This document shows positions 12,401 to 27,500 of a DNA stretch of 64,000 nt, in pieces. Each line of letters opens with the position of its first letter. Positions within the stretch are counted from its first letter, which is position 1. The notes under the pieces were generated by a model. That model was not told the DNA's origin, did not search any database, and saw only the letters and a program-made list of their open reading frames with translations. Location of the stretch: assembly GCA_009760855.2 (NCBI GenBank), contig WPIO01000047.1:3116001-3180000 (forward strand), read 5' to 3'. The stretch is from Cristatella mucedo. Lineage: Eukaryota > Bryozoa > Phylactolaemata > Cristatellidae. A program made the translations under genes and the position numbers.

Positions 12401-15400
12401 GAATTGTCTTAGTCGCTTTCGCTGGAGCATCCGATGGAGACATTGCAAAAACCCGTGGGAAAATACTGCGCCTTCGAACCTGTGTGATCTGAGTTGCTTG
12501 ATGTTGATCCAATAAGGTCATTTTCTGCTTCTTTGTCTGTATAAGTCAGTTGGGTGTTTTTATAGGATTCTGAGCCGGAAGTGGACATGCTACCAGGGTT
12601 TTTCGCTCTCGTGAGGAAAGTTGCTCTTGTAGGTATCGGGATTTCATGCGTGGCTACAGAAACAAGAAAGTTGGATTTGGTAATATTAGAAAATTTCTGA
12701 AATTCGAGGTCAATACTTGGGCTTTGTTCGTAAGAATTATATCAATCTAGAATTTGTGTCACATCATCTTACAGCATACGCAGAGTCATTCAATTTCAAT
12801 TTTATTGTTTAAATGTGTTTTAGTGATTTGGCGACATTCTCATTTGCGAGCATACTCAAAGTCCTGCGTAACCAAATACCACTTGCAGTGCGAGAGTTTA
12901 TGCAAAATAATTCTTGAGTTGCCTCAAGAATCGAAAACATAAAAATATAAAAATTCAGCTCTATTTTCAAACGAGCCTCAGTGATACATTTACTAAATCG
13001 GCATTAAAATAGAGCGACAACTGACTGAGAGGTGTTTCAGAGCCTGGAGAAAGTGTGTGGGCGTGCAAAACCTTAGCTCTTTTCCTTCTACTCTGCCTAC
13101 CGCTTGCTGCGACTTTTCACTAGACGGTCTAGTAAAAAGTGTAAGATTTCTGAAAACAAGCACTTTTTACCGTCCTTTACAAACCTGATGATATTGGCAC
13201 CTGCGGTTTTTTAAACCGACCTAGTAAGCGGAGTTTATTTAAATTATTTCAGTTACTTTTGCAAAGCAAAAGTGGTTCCCTACCCAAGCGAGACTCAATG
13301 AACGGTGCTTAAATGATACAGGCAGGCGAAGCAGCACTCCTGTGCAGCGTCTCGGAGTTTTGTAGTGAAACATTTAAGTAGCTGGCGACATCGAAGTGAT
13401 GCAGCACCTAGAAGTTTAGTGCGCAGGTATATGTACGGAAATGAAGGACGTTTAGATTATGGCAGATGCATCCGACAGCAACGAACATGCATTAGTAGCA
13501 TTCTGAAATCGATGCTCAAATTTCGTAGAACCTCGTGTACAGACAAGCCGATTGAAAAGCTTAAGCGTTCCGTGTGCCCAGGAGGCTTAAAGTAGCAAAT
13601 AAGCTTAAAAATAGGCTCCCATACTAATGACTCAGAAGTTTCGCTCACAAAGCTCTGTCAAAAGAAATTAAAAATTAAGCTTATGGATATAGGATATTAA
13701 GGCTTTAAATTTAGAAGCTCTTTAGGACTGTATCACGAGTTCCACCAGGAGGCTGTGCCAACCTAGAGTTGAAGTCACTGAAATTCCTTCAAGCGATACA
13801 CATTAGCATCAGTGCCGTGCTATCCGTGTTGAGTATTTCTGTAAAAGCTGGGATGAAAGCTTAAAGGAAAGGTGGTCTAGCCGAAACATCTCAGCAATGG
13901 TAGCAAAGTTTTGCTGGACCGCTTGGATAGGGTAATTTGGGACACTAGGTTCAATAACACGTGCGAAAACTAAAACGCACTTTTAATTTAGCAGATGAGC
14001 AATGAGTTGCAAGCACTATGTGGAAAAAGAAAACTACAGATTTTAGAAGGCAGTATCCGTTTCCTGTATTCTGCGATCGGGTAGCTGGGGCACTCTCACC
14101 CGTAGGCCGGCGGAAGACGGCTTAAGCACCTAAATGAATAGCCTTAACTGTGCGAATATAGATTCAGCCATCTTATGGCGCCGTGCAAACGACCTATTGT
14201 ACCTACCACTTCACTCGCTTGCACCAGCCAACTGATTCGGCCATCTTATTTTTCCAGTGTGCTCTGGCACCAAAAGCACCCCTGCATCTAGTCATCTCTC
14301 ACTAAACTGAAATCTTGTGATGATTGAGCCTTCAGCTCGTATGAATCGAGAGTCTGCATCCCTCTTCCGGCTACGGTCACTATTTTGCTAATCTTTTTGC
14401 ATAGCCTTTACGTTTCGGCTAACGACTAATCTCTCCACTAAGTTATTCATTCGCCCTCACTGAACTTGTCTGTTTCTGCTTGGGTTGGCTTTGAGTAGAT
14501 ACATGTGCTTTATTCAGTACTCCTTACTCGCAAGAGGTCATACAAATCGGCCGACTAGATTTTTTTCGTGTTTTCCTAACAAGCTAGCTTAGGAATTGTA
14601 TTTTATTTGGCTTTCGTGTTCCTGATACTGATATTGTTCCTGATACTGATTCCTGATACCCCTCGGGTATTGAATATCTTGTAGTGATATATTACGCACC
14701 CGTTGAGCGGTTAAGTTTTATTTTTGCAATATTCAAATAACCTGTGGTTCTTGTTATTTATACGGCCGGCTTTAAATTGCTAGTACAAAAAAGCGTATTT
14801 TTTCAGTTACTTATAATAATTATACATTTGAATAGCGCACTCAGAGAACTGAATCTTTTTCTAGGCACTTAACAAATGCTGTATATGAAGCATTATCAAA
14901 TTTCGCTGGTAACATCCGCAAGCAGCAGGCAGAAACTTGAGATTATTTTACAAGCTCTGTCCTTCATGCAATTAACTCAGAGGTCAAAAATACTTTGAAT
15001 TATTCGTCGGCTACTGATTGTATACTTTTCTATCAATCAAAATATTATCATCGTAAGAGTTCAAGACCAGAGATGATCAATTTCCTTGTTAGGCACCACA
15101 GTAACCCATGTCAGAGAGGCTTTGATATTATGAAAAAAAGGATTCTCACACGAAAGCTCTAACGATTATCAAATAGACAATTTTGCTTTAGTTTGCATAA
15201 CATTGGCACTTGGCCATTGTTTTTATGGCCTACAGGTATTCACTCATTGCTTTATGAGTCTCAGTATAGTAATCACAAACAAGCCACTGTGGAACACGAT
15301 AAGATAGTTTGATCTCTGTTCAAGTGCCTAACCACTACTTGAAGATAAGACTGCCTTGTGTGGGCACACACGTCTCAATCGCTGAAGTGAAAATCTGGGA

Positions 15401-18400
15401 CCTAAACCTCGTACCTGAATACCCTCATAGCCCTATTCCGATGATCAAGCTCCGATCTTGCGGGCCAAAGGAGAGCTTGCCTGCCGAACGAGATGTCCTG
15501 CTTCAGGGGGGACTTTCTTATTTTAAAATAAAATTCTAGCTGATTCAACAGCCCCTTTTTTATATCTACAGAAGAGTCTTGAAGACTGTCACGAATTCAA
15601 GCCCACGACCTCTGGGCCGAGATCACAAAGAGCTACCGTCTTACCTAGTGTGTCATCGCGGCTCTCTTAGTAAGTGTCCATAAATATATGCGCCCTTATT
15701 TTAGTATTGACGCATAATTTCAGTCATGATGTTACTGCATGAATATAGTATGAACCTTATCCAATTTAAAATCCATGAGCATCTTAGCTTACCATTAACG
15801 CGACACCGATCGTCCATTCCAAGCTCGATGTTTTGAACATACTTAGTGTCCTCATTGCTGCAATAATAGCATTAACAGCGATAACTAATTTGCATGTTTT
15901 CCTAAGAGAACTAAATCTCTTCCGAAGCTCATCACATCGGCTGAAAAAAGGCATATCAACTGATTATCAGTAATAAAGTAAACAATTGCATACCAATTCT
16001 AAGGACATCAAGGACAAGTCGCACCGTCAAAGCAAATTGTGTCAGTAATCCAGTTTATAAATTCAATCTATCTGTCTCAAACACAGTTGCTACCATTACT
16101 TATTAAAGTCAGTAGTAGGTTTCAGTTTTTGGTGCAATGCCACTAATGGCACGACTCCAAAGAACCTGATGTTGGCTAGCGCCACAGCTAAAAAGTGTTC
16201 CAAGTTTCAGCAGCTGGGGTGCAATTAAAGGTCGGAGGAGAAAGTAGCTAAGACACTTTAGCCGGAGCTAGAAAATGAAGAGTCTTAATCAGAAGCTGAT
16301 GCTCTGAACTTTGAGCTAGGAATGCCGCATGATCTAGATCGTCTGCTGAATATAGAGAATCTAGATTTTAGATAATCGTTCTTAGTCGGCCACGCTTCGG
16401 TTCCCGTGCAGGCTGTAGTGTGTTGGGTTCTCAGTAAGAGACTCGCAAGCTGCTGCAGAGGGCTCTCCGAGACTAGGCGATAGGCCTACGTCTAGGCGAT
16501 AGACTAGGCGATAGGCGATAGGCCTACGCTAACGCGATGAACTTAGCAAGCTGAGCTATGATTCTCTCGATTGCCGCTGTACACCGATAGCTTCGCGGTG
16601 ACTGCACGTCACGTGTTGCTTCGAGCCCGCCTCTTCGACTTGCTTGCCACACTTCTAGGCGCCTAGCAGTATCGGCGCTTGCCACGCCTCGGCGAAGGTG
16701 CACACCGTGCTGTTAAGAATGCTCTTCTCGCAGGCTTAATGACTTCGAGCTAGGAGGCTGCGACAGCGCTTGTGTACATATGCACTACTCGCCATGTAGC
16801 GTTTTAGGCCGCCGATGCTACGGCGGTTGCTGGCCTATGCTAATAATGATAATTATAAGAATAATAATACACTGATAAAGCGCCCTCAGAGAACTCAATC
16901 GCTTTCTGGGTGCTTTAAAATTGCTGCAAAGGAAACTTCATCGAATGGTGAGTGGTATCATGCTTGATAATCAATATGAATAACATAGTTTGGGTAACAT
17001 ACACAGGGTCAGCATGCAAGTGCAGTTAGTGGCAGAATGCACAGTGCTCCGTATCGAACCGGCCTGCTTTTTATGCTAAGGCTTTGTTCAGGATTATCGA
17101 ATAGCACCTGGATTGCGCTCGAATCTGGAAGAATTTCTCACCTATAGTAGGACGGTACACATTGACGAAGCTCTAAATCCCAAGAGCAGTAGGGGTCTCT
17201 CAGTGCAACGCACGAGACGCAAGTCCGCCAACGGCTGCACGTTTCTACGGAAAGTTTCACTACGCTGTCAAATGTGTTCACGAGCAGAACTCGTGACTCC
17301 GTTGGATTGTTCAAAGTGACCAATCTGAGCTCGCCAACAGACTTTTCATCTACGGTGAATGTTCGACTCTCAATAATAGTGAAGGTTGCTAGGCTACTCG
17401 GGCCTATATTGACGAGCTTTAGTATCCTGCCGTCGTCTACAATTAGAACTTGCATTACTATCCACACGACATAGCAAAATTTCTAGCACGGAAATATTGA
17501 TAGGAACGTATTTTACCAGTTCCCACGTGAAGAATGTCATAGTGCTTGCCGCTCTGTGCCTTTACTTGCCAGTCGACTGCTATCTGGGTCATGGTGTATC
17601 TGTAAATTGAAAATCGTTAATAAAAATATCACAGTTTAGCAAGCTGCCTTTAAATAAGAACTAATAAAATTCTAATTTTTCCATTAAGCAGGCGGACTTT
17701 TTAAAGCAAAAATCAGCTTTGGCTAGTGATTATATCGGAGTTGCAGTAAAAAAAAACTTAATCCAACCCAAAGGTGCCAGATTTTAACGTCTCATCGATA
17801 CTGTAGTTTCTATAGCCATTTTTCGGAGAGTTGACTAATTATTCCAATGAAAATAGTGTGTGCTGGAATCTGCATGGACTCTTCGAGTTATAAGCGTCAT
17901 CAACTGGGTCGCCAATGATACAGAGGCGCCTGCAAATTTCTATTCGCTTTTTTCTCCTCCACTGAGCGTGGTCAGCGTCGGGTGAGAATTTCAGATAGGA
18001 AAACGTACGCGGGGCTTAACTCCTGAGCTGTGTAGCTTAAGGTAGATGCGTCATTGCTCTCGCATGCAGAAAGGCAAGCCGCTCCATCAGTAACAATACG
18101 GCACCGAAATTTTTCTGAGCAAGACTAAGTGCGGCCGCCGGAATTGTGCTTTTCCCACGTTGCTGCTAAACCTGTACAGATCAATGCAGGATGCAGAATG
18201 TAGCTTAATGATGCGGCATGTCTTAAATTGCAACCTGCTACCTTCTAAATTAAATTATATGAGAGCTATCGATATCAACTCGTGGCAACGAAAACGAAAG
18301 AAGTTTAAGGCTTAAAGCAACCTGAAGTGACCTCGTTTAGTCTTTACTTGTGAAGAAGAGAATCCAAGCGATCAGTTTTCAAACATTTATTCGGAAATGA

Positions 18401-21400
18401 GGTTATTCCGAATACCATCTAGTCGACAGACTATTATCTTATAATTCTGGATTTGAAGTTTTGATCCTGCTAATTGCTACATTGCCCGTCGCTTCCTAAA
18501 AAAATAAAAACGTGCTATAAATCTATTAAAGCTAAGGGAGAAGACACGCTGGCCAGAAAAATGCCATTCAGAAATTTAAGTGACACCACTTCCCTGCATG
18601 ACCTCTACGTGACTGATGGCAGCCATCACAGTTGGTGGAGCCGAATCAATCAGTTCAGCCTGAATCGAAGTGTTGGCAGCAGCTGTCGGCAGCGTTGATA
18701 AAAAGATCTTTCTTATGAGATTAGGAGCGGTGGCAGGTCAGGCCGACGAGGCTCCAGTGTGGCTGAAATCGCATCTCTAAGGCAGCCGCTGCGTCCGTTC
18801 CGTGCCGCTCGACGATCGGGTCCCGCCGGAAAATCCGCTACCTGCGGAATTCCACGAGTGTACTTTCGAGGTCTGTTTCCGCTTTCAGTATGTAGCTCTC
18901 CTCTTGAGGGGCTAGCTTGAACCAATATAATTTGCTTTCACCTTTCTGTCTTGAGGACATACAGCTGCCGTTACGTCATTCGCATCGTTATCAAAGTCTT
19001 ATGCGGAGATTTAGTTCTCTTTAGTTCTCTTAGTTTTACAAGTGCCTTGTTCTTAGCATTATTATATTACTTACACATTCAGTGGTGGTTCAGAAACTGA
19101 ACGCCTACCTTGCAAGCGTTGTGATCTAAATTTTTGAAAACTTCTTTTAACTTAAGTGTGGAAAAACCTAATTCGTGCAGATAAATTGGAACCCTAAATA
19201 CGTACAGCTGACTCCAGCAACTTTTCCTCCACCAATTGCCGCGCTCTGTAATTGAGCAGATTTGCCTTTTAAGTTCTTTCGTTGCTAGAGCGGCTGTGTA
19301 AGCGTGTACGGTGAGCAGCGGCTGCCGTTCGAGCAGCACGAGCAGTATGACTGGCGCAGTGCCAGCAGCAGCAGCAATTGTAACAGCTGCTACAGCGACC
19401 CCAGCTATGCCACTGAGAGCATGGCCGCTGAACTCTCAGAGCCGAAGCTAACGATTCGGGCGGAGCGTCCTCAGCTTTCCAGCACGCTTCTTATAAATCC
19501 TGCTTGCCCTAATAAGAAATTTCTTTGCCTCTATCAGGTATCTTCTAGAGGGTTGATGCGGTTCTTCTTCATTTTACCTAGTTCGGCACCACGCAAGTTC
19601 CGCGATACCAAAGCGGCTAGCGTCAGATTCCACCGGAGCCTGCGTTCCTTGAGATATCTCAAATCCGTTAAATGGTATTCCTGTGAAACAAAATTATTAA
19701 CTGAGAAAGAGGACATATTTAAGGGACTTCCAATTACATTGCCTTCTTTTTAACCTCACCTGTGATCTGTCTGGAAGAAAATTGGTTTGTTTGTAATTGG
19801 CTTCACGCTAGGGATCAGCAGCCTGTCGTCGTAATACTCAAGGGTATCGGTTCGGTTCATAGTATTGTCGCACTGCCATTAAAAAAAAGAAGCGAAATGC
19901 CTTTTAATGCAAGCGAGTAGTTTTTACCGTTACACTCGTATTTTCCCTGTACATTTACATTAACTACGCTTTCTTCTAAGTAATTCCTTTGGCTTTTTAT
20001 ACGGGCGATGAAAAGAAGCACTGGGACGGGTATTTGTCTGGGGCACAGCATTCGCTAACTAGAGCAGCGAAACGCCTGTAGCTTATAATCTTATTACCAA
20101 TGTATGCCTCTTGCCCGGCGACGACAAAGAAGCGAAGTGAGAGCTTGCGACAAACTTGTGAGCTGGAGCTGTAGGATCCCTATGCTAAATGCACTGTCAA
20201 CTAGGAGCCTAGCCACTTTACGGAATTATATGAGACAACACTTTGATTGCAAATATTGCTGCCAGGCCCCCAATTCCGTATCGATAGCCACATTTTAATA
20301 AAAAAATTGCACGCAGAGTTTGCGAAAATTCGAGAAAATAGGTCTCTTGGGCAAATCTATTTGAACCAGAATTAAATAGTCTCTGGGAAAGTAACCTTTT
20401 TAAAGCAAGCAAGCTTCCTCGGATTATGTGATGGAAACCCGACGCAATGCAGTACCTTGGGGCAAGGTTTCTCTTCGGTCTCTCAAAAAAATGGCAAATT
20501 GAAGCCACAATGGCAGATTTTCGCCATCAGTTTGCACGCATGTCTTATTTCTAGATATGCGAAAATGAAAACGGAGCACATTAAAATGTATTGCTATATG
20601 ATGACTTTAGTTTTCGTTTGCTTTTCAGCGTTCCTGCAGTCCCAACATTTGAGAGACTGGTTTAGGTTAGTTACAAAACCTTACTCAAAGTACGTCTGTC
20701 ATCATGAAAGACTGTACTCTTCTTAAGGTTACGGTAAAACTAGTGATATGCTCGAAAAGCGCCCTCTTAATGACGTATTTTAATTTTGGCTGCTAATCGT
20801 TCTGTGACTCTCTTGAGCCGCTTTAAGTAGCTTCCCCCTGTAGTCTTACCGACGGCTAACTAATAAAATACGGAAAACAAATAGAGTATTTGATGGCTCA
20901 CTAAGAGAACAACAAATCTCTAAGCATCTACACTGCACATATGCTCGAGATATGGGAGTGCTGTTCAAAGATTCCAGATTACTGTGGCAGCAGGCTTCGA
21001 CTACAGAACAGATATAACTAGAGCCACAATCTGACTCACTGATTGTGTGCAGTGTTTTAACTCAAGTTTTATAAAAAAAAAAAATGTTTGTACAAGTGCT
21101 ATGTCTGCCTCATCGTCTCTTATCATTCAATTGCTCGAAACTTTATCAGTTGAAAAGCCGCGACACTGGCAAGGCAAGGCGAATTGTCGATGCCCTGCCA
21201 CTTGCTTCGTCAGCTGATTTTATTTGCGATACATTTTTATTTTAAACTAACAAGCAATATCGTCTATTAAATGTGAACTTGGCGCGAAATTCATAAGCAG
21301 ACCCGCTGAAGACTGCTACTCGCTATTGGACGTTAGTGGCATTCTTCGACGAATATTAAGCCTTTGTTTCTGGTTTCTTATGGGAGTCAAAATGTTGATG

Positions 21401-21496
21401 GATACATCACAGTAACCTCCGAATGGTTATAATAATAATAATAATAATGAAGTGCCTAGAAAGAGATTGAGTTCTCTGAGGGCGCTTTATCAAGAG

Positions 21497-21529
<33 letters not shown>

Positions 21530-24500
21530 GCATTTGTATAGCTTCCTCAGAGAACCGAATCGTTTGCAATGTACTTTACAGATTCTGTGTAGAAAGTATT
21601 ACCAAATAATTGGTATTAACGTCCGCAAGCAGCAGACATGGGGCAAGAAGGTACACGCACACAGAGAACGAATCACGAAGACCCACAAATGCTGCCATAA
21701 ACAGGTACGTTTTAAGCTTTTTATTGACGTCGTCGTGTCAAGAGATGTTGTGACGTGCGTCGGTAGTGAGCTTCACGCTTTGGGAGGAGAATAGGGACTA
21801 AAACAGGTACTCCATGCTCCATGCGGCTTTGAGGCTCCTACACGGTTACAGGCTAAGCGGTTCGAGATAGATAGTGATTGGTGCGACTCTTCTCCTGGTA
21901 AGGAGTGGATCAGATAGGCAGGCTGGAGACAGAGGATGAAGGGGCCTACAAGTAAGTGACAGAACCATGAAGTCGACCAGCTGCTTGATTTGGATCTAGT
22001 GCAGTCCGTTATCAGTGGATTACGTGTAGATTCAGCAGGACGCATGCTGGCAGAGCTGACTTCGAGATTTTAGGTTTTTCAATTTTTGAATCACACTTGG
22101 TCTACCCATAGCTAGTAAGTTCATTTTATTCTCACTCAATTTAAAAAGTCCGCTGCCATTCGTGGGTGGATATTATCAATATATGCAGCAAGGTTGCTTA
22201 GAGAATTCGACGTGCTTGAGGGGTGGGAGGGATCCATGCAAAGGTATAACTGATCTGCATAGAATTGAAAGCCAAGATTGTGCATGTCAATCACATCGGC
22301 AAGAGGAAGAGTATAAATTGCGACAAGAAGCGGAACGACTACAGGGCCCCGAGGTACCCCGTACTTAAGTGGCTCCTTGGATGATCTTCATCCGTTTACA
22401 TCAATACACTGAAGTCTTCCACGGAAATGGGACCAAAACCATTGCAGGTGCGGCGTCAGTGATGACCAGGTGAGATTTGAAAGGCTCAAGAAGGGCTTAG
22501 TGATCAATATTATCAAACGCTGCGTAAAGATCGAGCAGAACAAGCAGAGCGATTTTAACCATGTCTGCATTCATGAGAAGGTTGTTGTACACCCAAGGCA
22601 AGGCAGACTCTTTGGAGTGATTAGCTCTAAACCAAGTCTGTAACTTACTTGCAGGCTTTGAGGTAGCAATATAAGAGTTCAGTTAATCTGCCACAACTTG
22701 TTTGAGCGTCTTTGATAAGAACAGGAGAAGGGAGACTGGAACAAAGATATTCAAGTCCTGTTGGTCTAGCTCTGCTTTCCTAATTAGTAGCTTATCTGCA
22801 GCCTTGTGAAAGGTTCAGGAACATGATCTGAGGCTAAGGACATATTTATAATGTTATTAATGTTCTGCAGGAGCAGATCTAAGCATCGCAGTAGTAGGAC
22901 AGTGGGAATAGGGTCTATAAGGCTATTTATCTTCTTTGACTGGGAGATACATTCAATGATAAGGTAAAAGCCAACAGTGAGAAATAAGAACACCTAACTG
23001 CAGCTGATCCTTTAGATTTATGTCCTGCCGCTTCTGTTCAGCGAACAGCTTTGGGATAGATGCAATTAGTTGTCCACAAGCGGCAGCTCACAAGTGGGTT
23101 CATTCTCATAACATCCTGGGCAAAATGGAATGAGGAGTTTTTGATAGCTTTTAGCTCACACTCACGAGACATTTTTAACGTTCGTTTCGTGATATTGCAG
23201 CTCTGAAAGTAATGGCGCACAACTAGTTCAGTCTGTTTTCCTGGCCATGAATTAAATAGGCTTAAAAGAAAGCTAATCGCTTCCCAGCGTGTGAGCTCTT
23301 GGGATTTACTTGTTATTGTAAAAAGGCATTTCATTTTCCTTTGCAGCTATAACTGCTTAGGGGATATTTAGTTGATGTTATTCGCTAAGTAGCAGGTGTT
23401 ATTTTGCGATTCCTTATGCTCTAAAATTAAAAAAATGGCCACAACGAATAATATATTTTACTTACTTAGAAATACAATCATAATATCGATAATAATTCAT
23501 TTTCCAGAATAGGGCCTACATTCTAGTAAATTATTAATAAAAAAATATATATCCTGATAAAAATGATTTATATATCACAATTATTTTAAATTTGATAATA
23601 ATCAAAGTCTTCAAGCTACCATAAAACGTAAAAATGCCTTATGTTGTGTGGCAAACTTTGCTGCTGACTTATAGACGAAGTCGTTCGAGCATTATATCAA
23701 TCAGTCGCTGTACACTTTGCATTGCAATTTTTAAGAAATTCATTAGTAGCTATTTTATGTTTAACTTTTGCAAGCATATATATTGATTATTATTCACTTT
23801 ATTTGCATACTGCATATTTTTCACGCTCAGGTTAATAAAAACGTGTGCGAGAAGTAATTAAAATTGTTTTCTAATGTTGAGGCATCCATATAATCTTTTA
23901 GAAGTTACAAAATATCACTTCCTACCGGGAACACAAAATTTCAAAGCACAGTAAAATTAGTTTCTGACGCATAAACAAAATGACTCATAAATTGCTTAGC
24001 CATGCATTGAAAATTATGAATAGTTAAATTTTAGTATCTCAGACTTCACTTCTTTGCTAAGCATTGCTTAATTCCGAGTACAATTGTTGAGAATGTGCAG
24101 TGTAGTCTTTCATATTGGACTATGAATCTTCAAATTGCAAGAGTTGCATGCCCATGTGTGCAATCGCAGCGTCTCACCGTTGCCGGATGCCGCAACGGTC
24201 GAGCTCTGACTCGGTCAAAGTCTCGTATTTGAAATCCCCTCTGCCATTGAGGCGAAGCCGGGTCATAACTGTTGCTGCTGTCAAGCATGTAAACGGGACC
24301 CCTGAATGCTGCGTCAATAAGTCTATGCTCAAATGCACAGATTGCAGATCCACGGATAGAATTCCTGCAGAAAAAAAATTTAACAGCTGCTGCATGTAGT
24401 TATACCCGGGCATCATGTACCTGTACATGCACCTATTACATGCAGCATGTAGTTGACAAAGTGAACAGCTGTGGTAAGCAGCTATACCTATACCAGCACC

Positions 24501-27500
24501 CTTGTTTACATATAGCATACAGTGAAGCAGCTACACTATGCAAAACAATTCCATTCCTTTAACGAAGTGGTGCTTTTTTGGTCCAATGGTGTTACATCTT
24601 AAAACAGATTGTACACAAACATTATATTAACCATCACTGTAAAGATAAGTACATTCAGTTCTTATGGATTCTCTTTTAAGAGCGTTTTTATAGAACATAT
24701 TTTGTCGCGGGGAGGAGAATAGTGACTTCGGCAAATGTGCAGCTTGGCGAATGATTGCAAACTATTAATTTACAGCCCATGCAGGGCTTATCTCCAAGGC
24801 GAGCTAAGCCCCTGAAGTTTGGGTTATGTAATGGCGCTCTTAGCCATCACCATAGGTCAGGTGTTGAATTGAATAAATATCGAGGGACTTTCGCACGCAT
24901 CTTCTGCTCTAAGAATTTTGCTTTCACTGATAAAAAAATCCAAGGTAATTTGGAGACAATGACAGGACCAAATTGGCAAAGAAAATAGGTATTGGCGATC
25001 GAAATAACGTCAAGCTACCAAGGAAGACAAGAAAATTGCAAGGAGCCAACAGGATTTGGGTGTCTATAACTCTTGTTTGCTAAGAGGTGAATGCATAGAT
25101 AGATTGAAAATAAAATCGTATGCATATGGCAGGAATCACTGGCTCTGCTCTGCAGTGGTTCAGGTTCTATCTCAGTGGGAGACTCCAGAGTATTGACGTG
25201 AATGGACAAAGATCATGTGAAGGACCTCTGAAATATGGAGTACCTCAGGCCTCCGTGCTAGGTCCGGTTCTTTTCACGGTCTATACTCTCTCCCTCTTGC
25301 TGATGCGATTGCCAAGCACAATCTAGGCTTTCACTTCTATGCGGATGACACTCAGTTGTACCTTTGCTTTGATCCCTCCAAGCCTTCGAGCACCTCAAAT
25401 TCTCTCAACTCACTTGCTGCGTGCATTGATGACATCCGCACATGGATGGCAGCAAATTTTCTATAACTAAACGATGATAAAAACCAACTTACTAGTTATG
25501 GACAAACCCAGTGTAATTTAAAAATTGGAATGTCTGAAGCTCAGAATTGGCTATGCCAGCATATCTCCAGTTGAATCAGCTCGAAATCTCGGTTTCAAAG
25601 CGACCTCTCGTTAGACGACCATATCAGCTCCACAGTCAAATCTGCCTACTTCCAGCTTCATAACATTGCTAAAATTCGGGCTTGTTTAGATAAGGATACC
25701 ACGTCCAAGTTGGTCCATGCATTCGTGAAATTCCATCTCGACTTCTGCAACTCACTGCTTACCGGCATGTGCGATCAGGCGATTGCAGCTGGTGCAAAGC
25801 TCTGCAGCTAGGCTTGTCTGTCGTGAGCGTCACAGTTGCCACATTACACTACTTCTCGCCGACCCGCACTGGCTACCAGTCCAGCAACGGATTGACTTCA
25901 AGTTTTTTTCGCTTAATTTTAGGTCACTTCATTCTTTAACTCCAGCCTATCTTTCAGATCTACTCACCCACCAGGCCAAGCATCCGACCACCAGCTTTTC
26001 GGAATCCAGCTGTCTAGAAATACCTCGTACAAACCTCAAATCCTTTGGAGACCGTTCATTTAGTTCGTATACTCCCAAAGCCTAGAACTCCCTCCCGACT
26101 TGCGTCAGAACATCCCCTGACCTGACAACATTTAAAAAGCTTACCTATTTAGGACAGCACTTAGTGTGCTCCTGTGATTCGTCCTTCATGTGCTTATGCA
26201 TGCTGACACTGTGCATGGTGCCACTAACAACTATTGCATGGTGACCCTGTGCATGTCACCCCTAAGCATGTTATTCATTTTGTTTGCTTATCAAGTACGA
26301 TATCATTCACCATCCAATTGCTTTTCCCTTTGCAGCAAATGTAAAGCGCCTAGAAAGAGATTGAGTTCTCTGAGGGCACTTTATCAAGTTCATTCTTATT
26401 ATATATCTTAGTCGTATCTTGGGTCTGAGGCCAGCCCCTAATATGCATATTCGGAAGCTGCTTGTGGGGATTACTGGATAACATGCTGGCGAAATGGAGA
26501 TTGCTTAATCTACGCTCAAGTGAGCGAAAATTTTCCTTTTTACCAAAAGGCTCACGAATTGAACTGCTATTCAAAGCCAGTCCAGAAGACCCGAACTTGG
26601 CTTGGAAAAGGTTGGTGAGTGGCAAAGCGGTGCTGTTATAGAAGCTGCAAGTGACTTTGATGGACAGAAAATCTTGTGCAATTCAAGCAGTCTTCTTTGG
26701 AAGTTCGTATGTGCTAGCATTCCTGCCAACTCCAACGCCTAAGTGTTACGACCAAGAATCGGGCAGTTACAAAGATGGCCCTTCTCTCAACTTTATGCGA
26801 CTATACAGCCCACTCATCAGCCAAGGGCGTTTGTGAATCATGAGCTGCAGAGACCGAACCGGCGCATAAGTATGGCAGACACTGAAGTCTCGTGAGAACA
26901 ACCTAGGCACCTCAGCCGAATTTGGCTGCTACTGATGATGAAGTTTTTCCCTTTAAAGGAATTCAGGATGAAGAATTCAAATTTTGAAGAGGAACATGTC
27001 TTTAACACTGTACGATTTCCGACTTCAAAGGTTGCTCAACACTTTTAGATTCTACTCTGTTGGCAGAATGTGAAAAGTGGCTCTAGGTAACTGCCTATCT
27101 CAGCTCGCCTATATATGCAGATAGCACCACTGAAAGAATAGTATTTAGTTATATTTCTATCACTTAGTGTCTTAACAATTAAGTACTGAGATATAGGTAC
27201 AAGGCCACGGTTTAACGTGATGAAAATGGGTTATTCTCCAAATTCACCTATACTGTGAAGAATCCGGATTTCATCGGTAAGATACAACACTGGGATTGTT
27301 ATGAAGCTTACAGCTTGCACAAGAATGCATACATGGCTATTTATGAGCTTAAAAGTTAGTATTCTAATTTGAGGAGCCGTATGAAGAAAAGGCTTAAAAA
27401 TGTACAGGGCACAGTCAAGCCTCCGTGCAATTAGTTTATAGATCAAACTGCAGCAAAGAGACAGTTTCTGCACTACACAACTTGCTGACCCTTGCTTAAA

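Noticed and set aside
19304-19753. 149-codon plus-strand ORF
   Set aside because: No recognisable domain. It contains a CAGCAGCAG-type run and ends against the antisense of a firm semaphorin exon; most likely chance.
24115-24399. 94-codon plus-strand ORF with several cysteines
   Set aside because: Antisense of the RGSAICAF semaphorin exon at 24178-24364.
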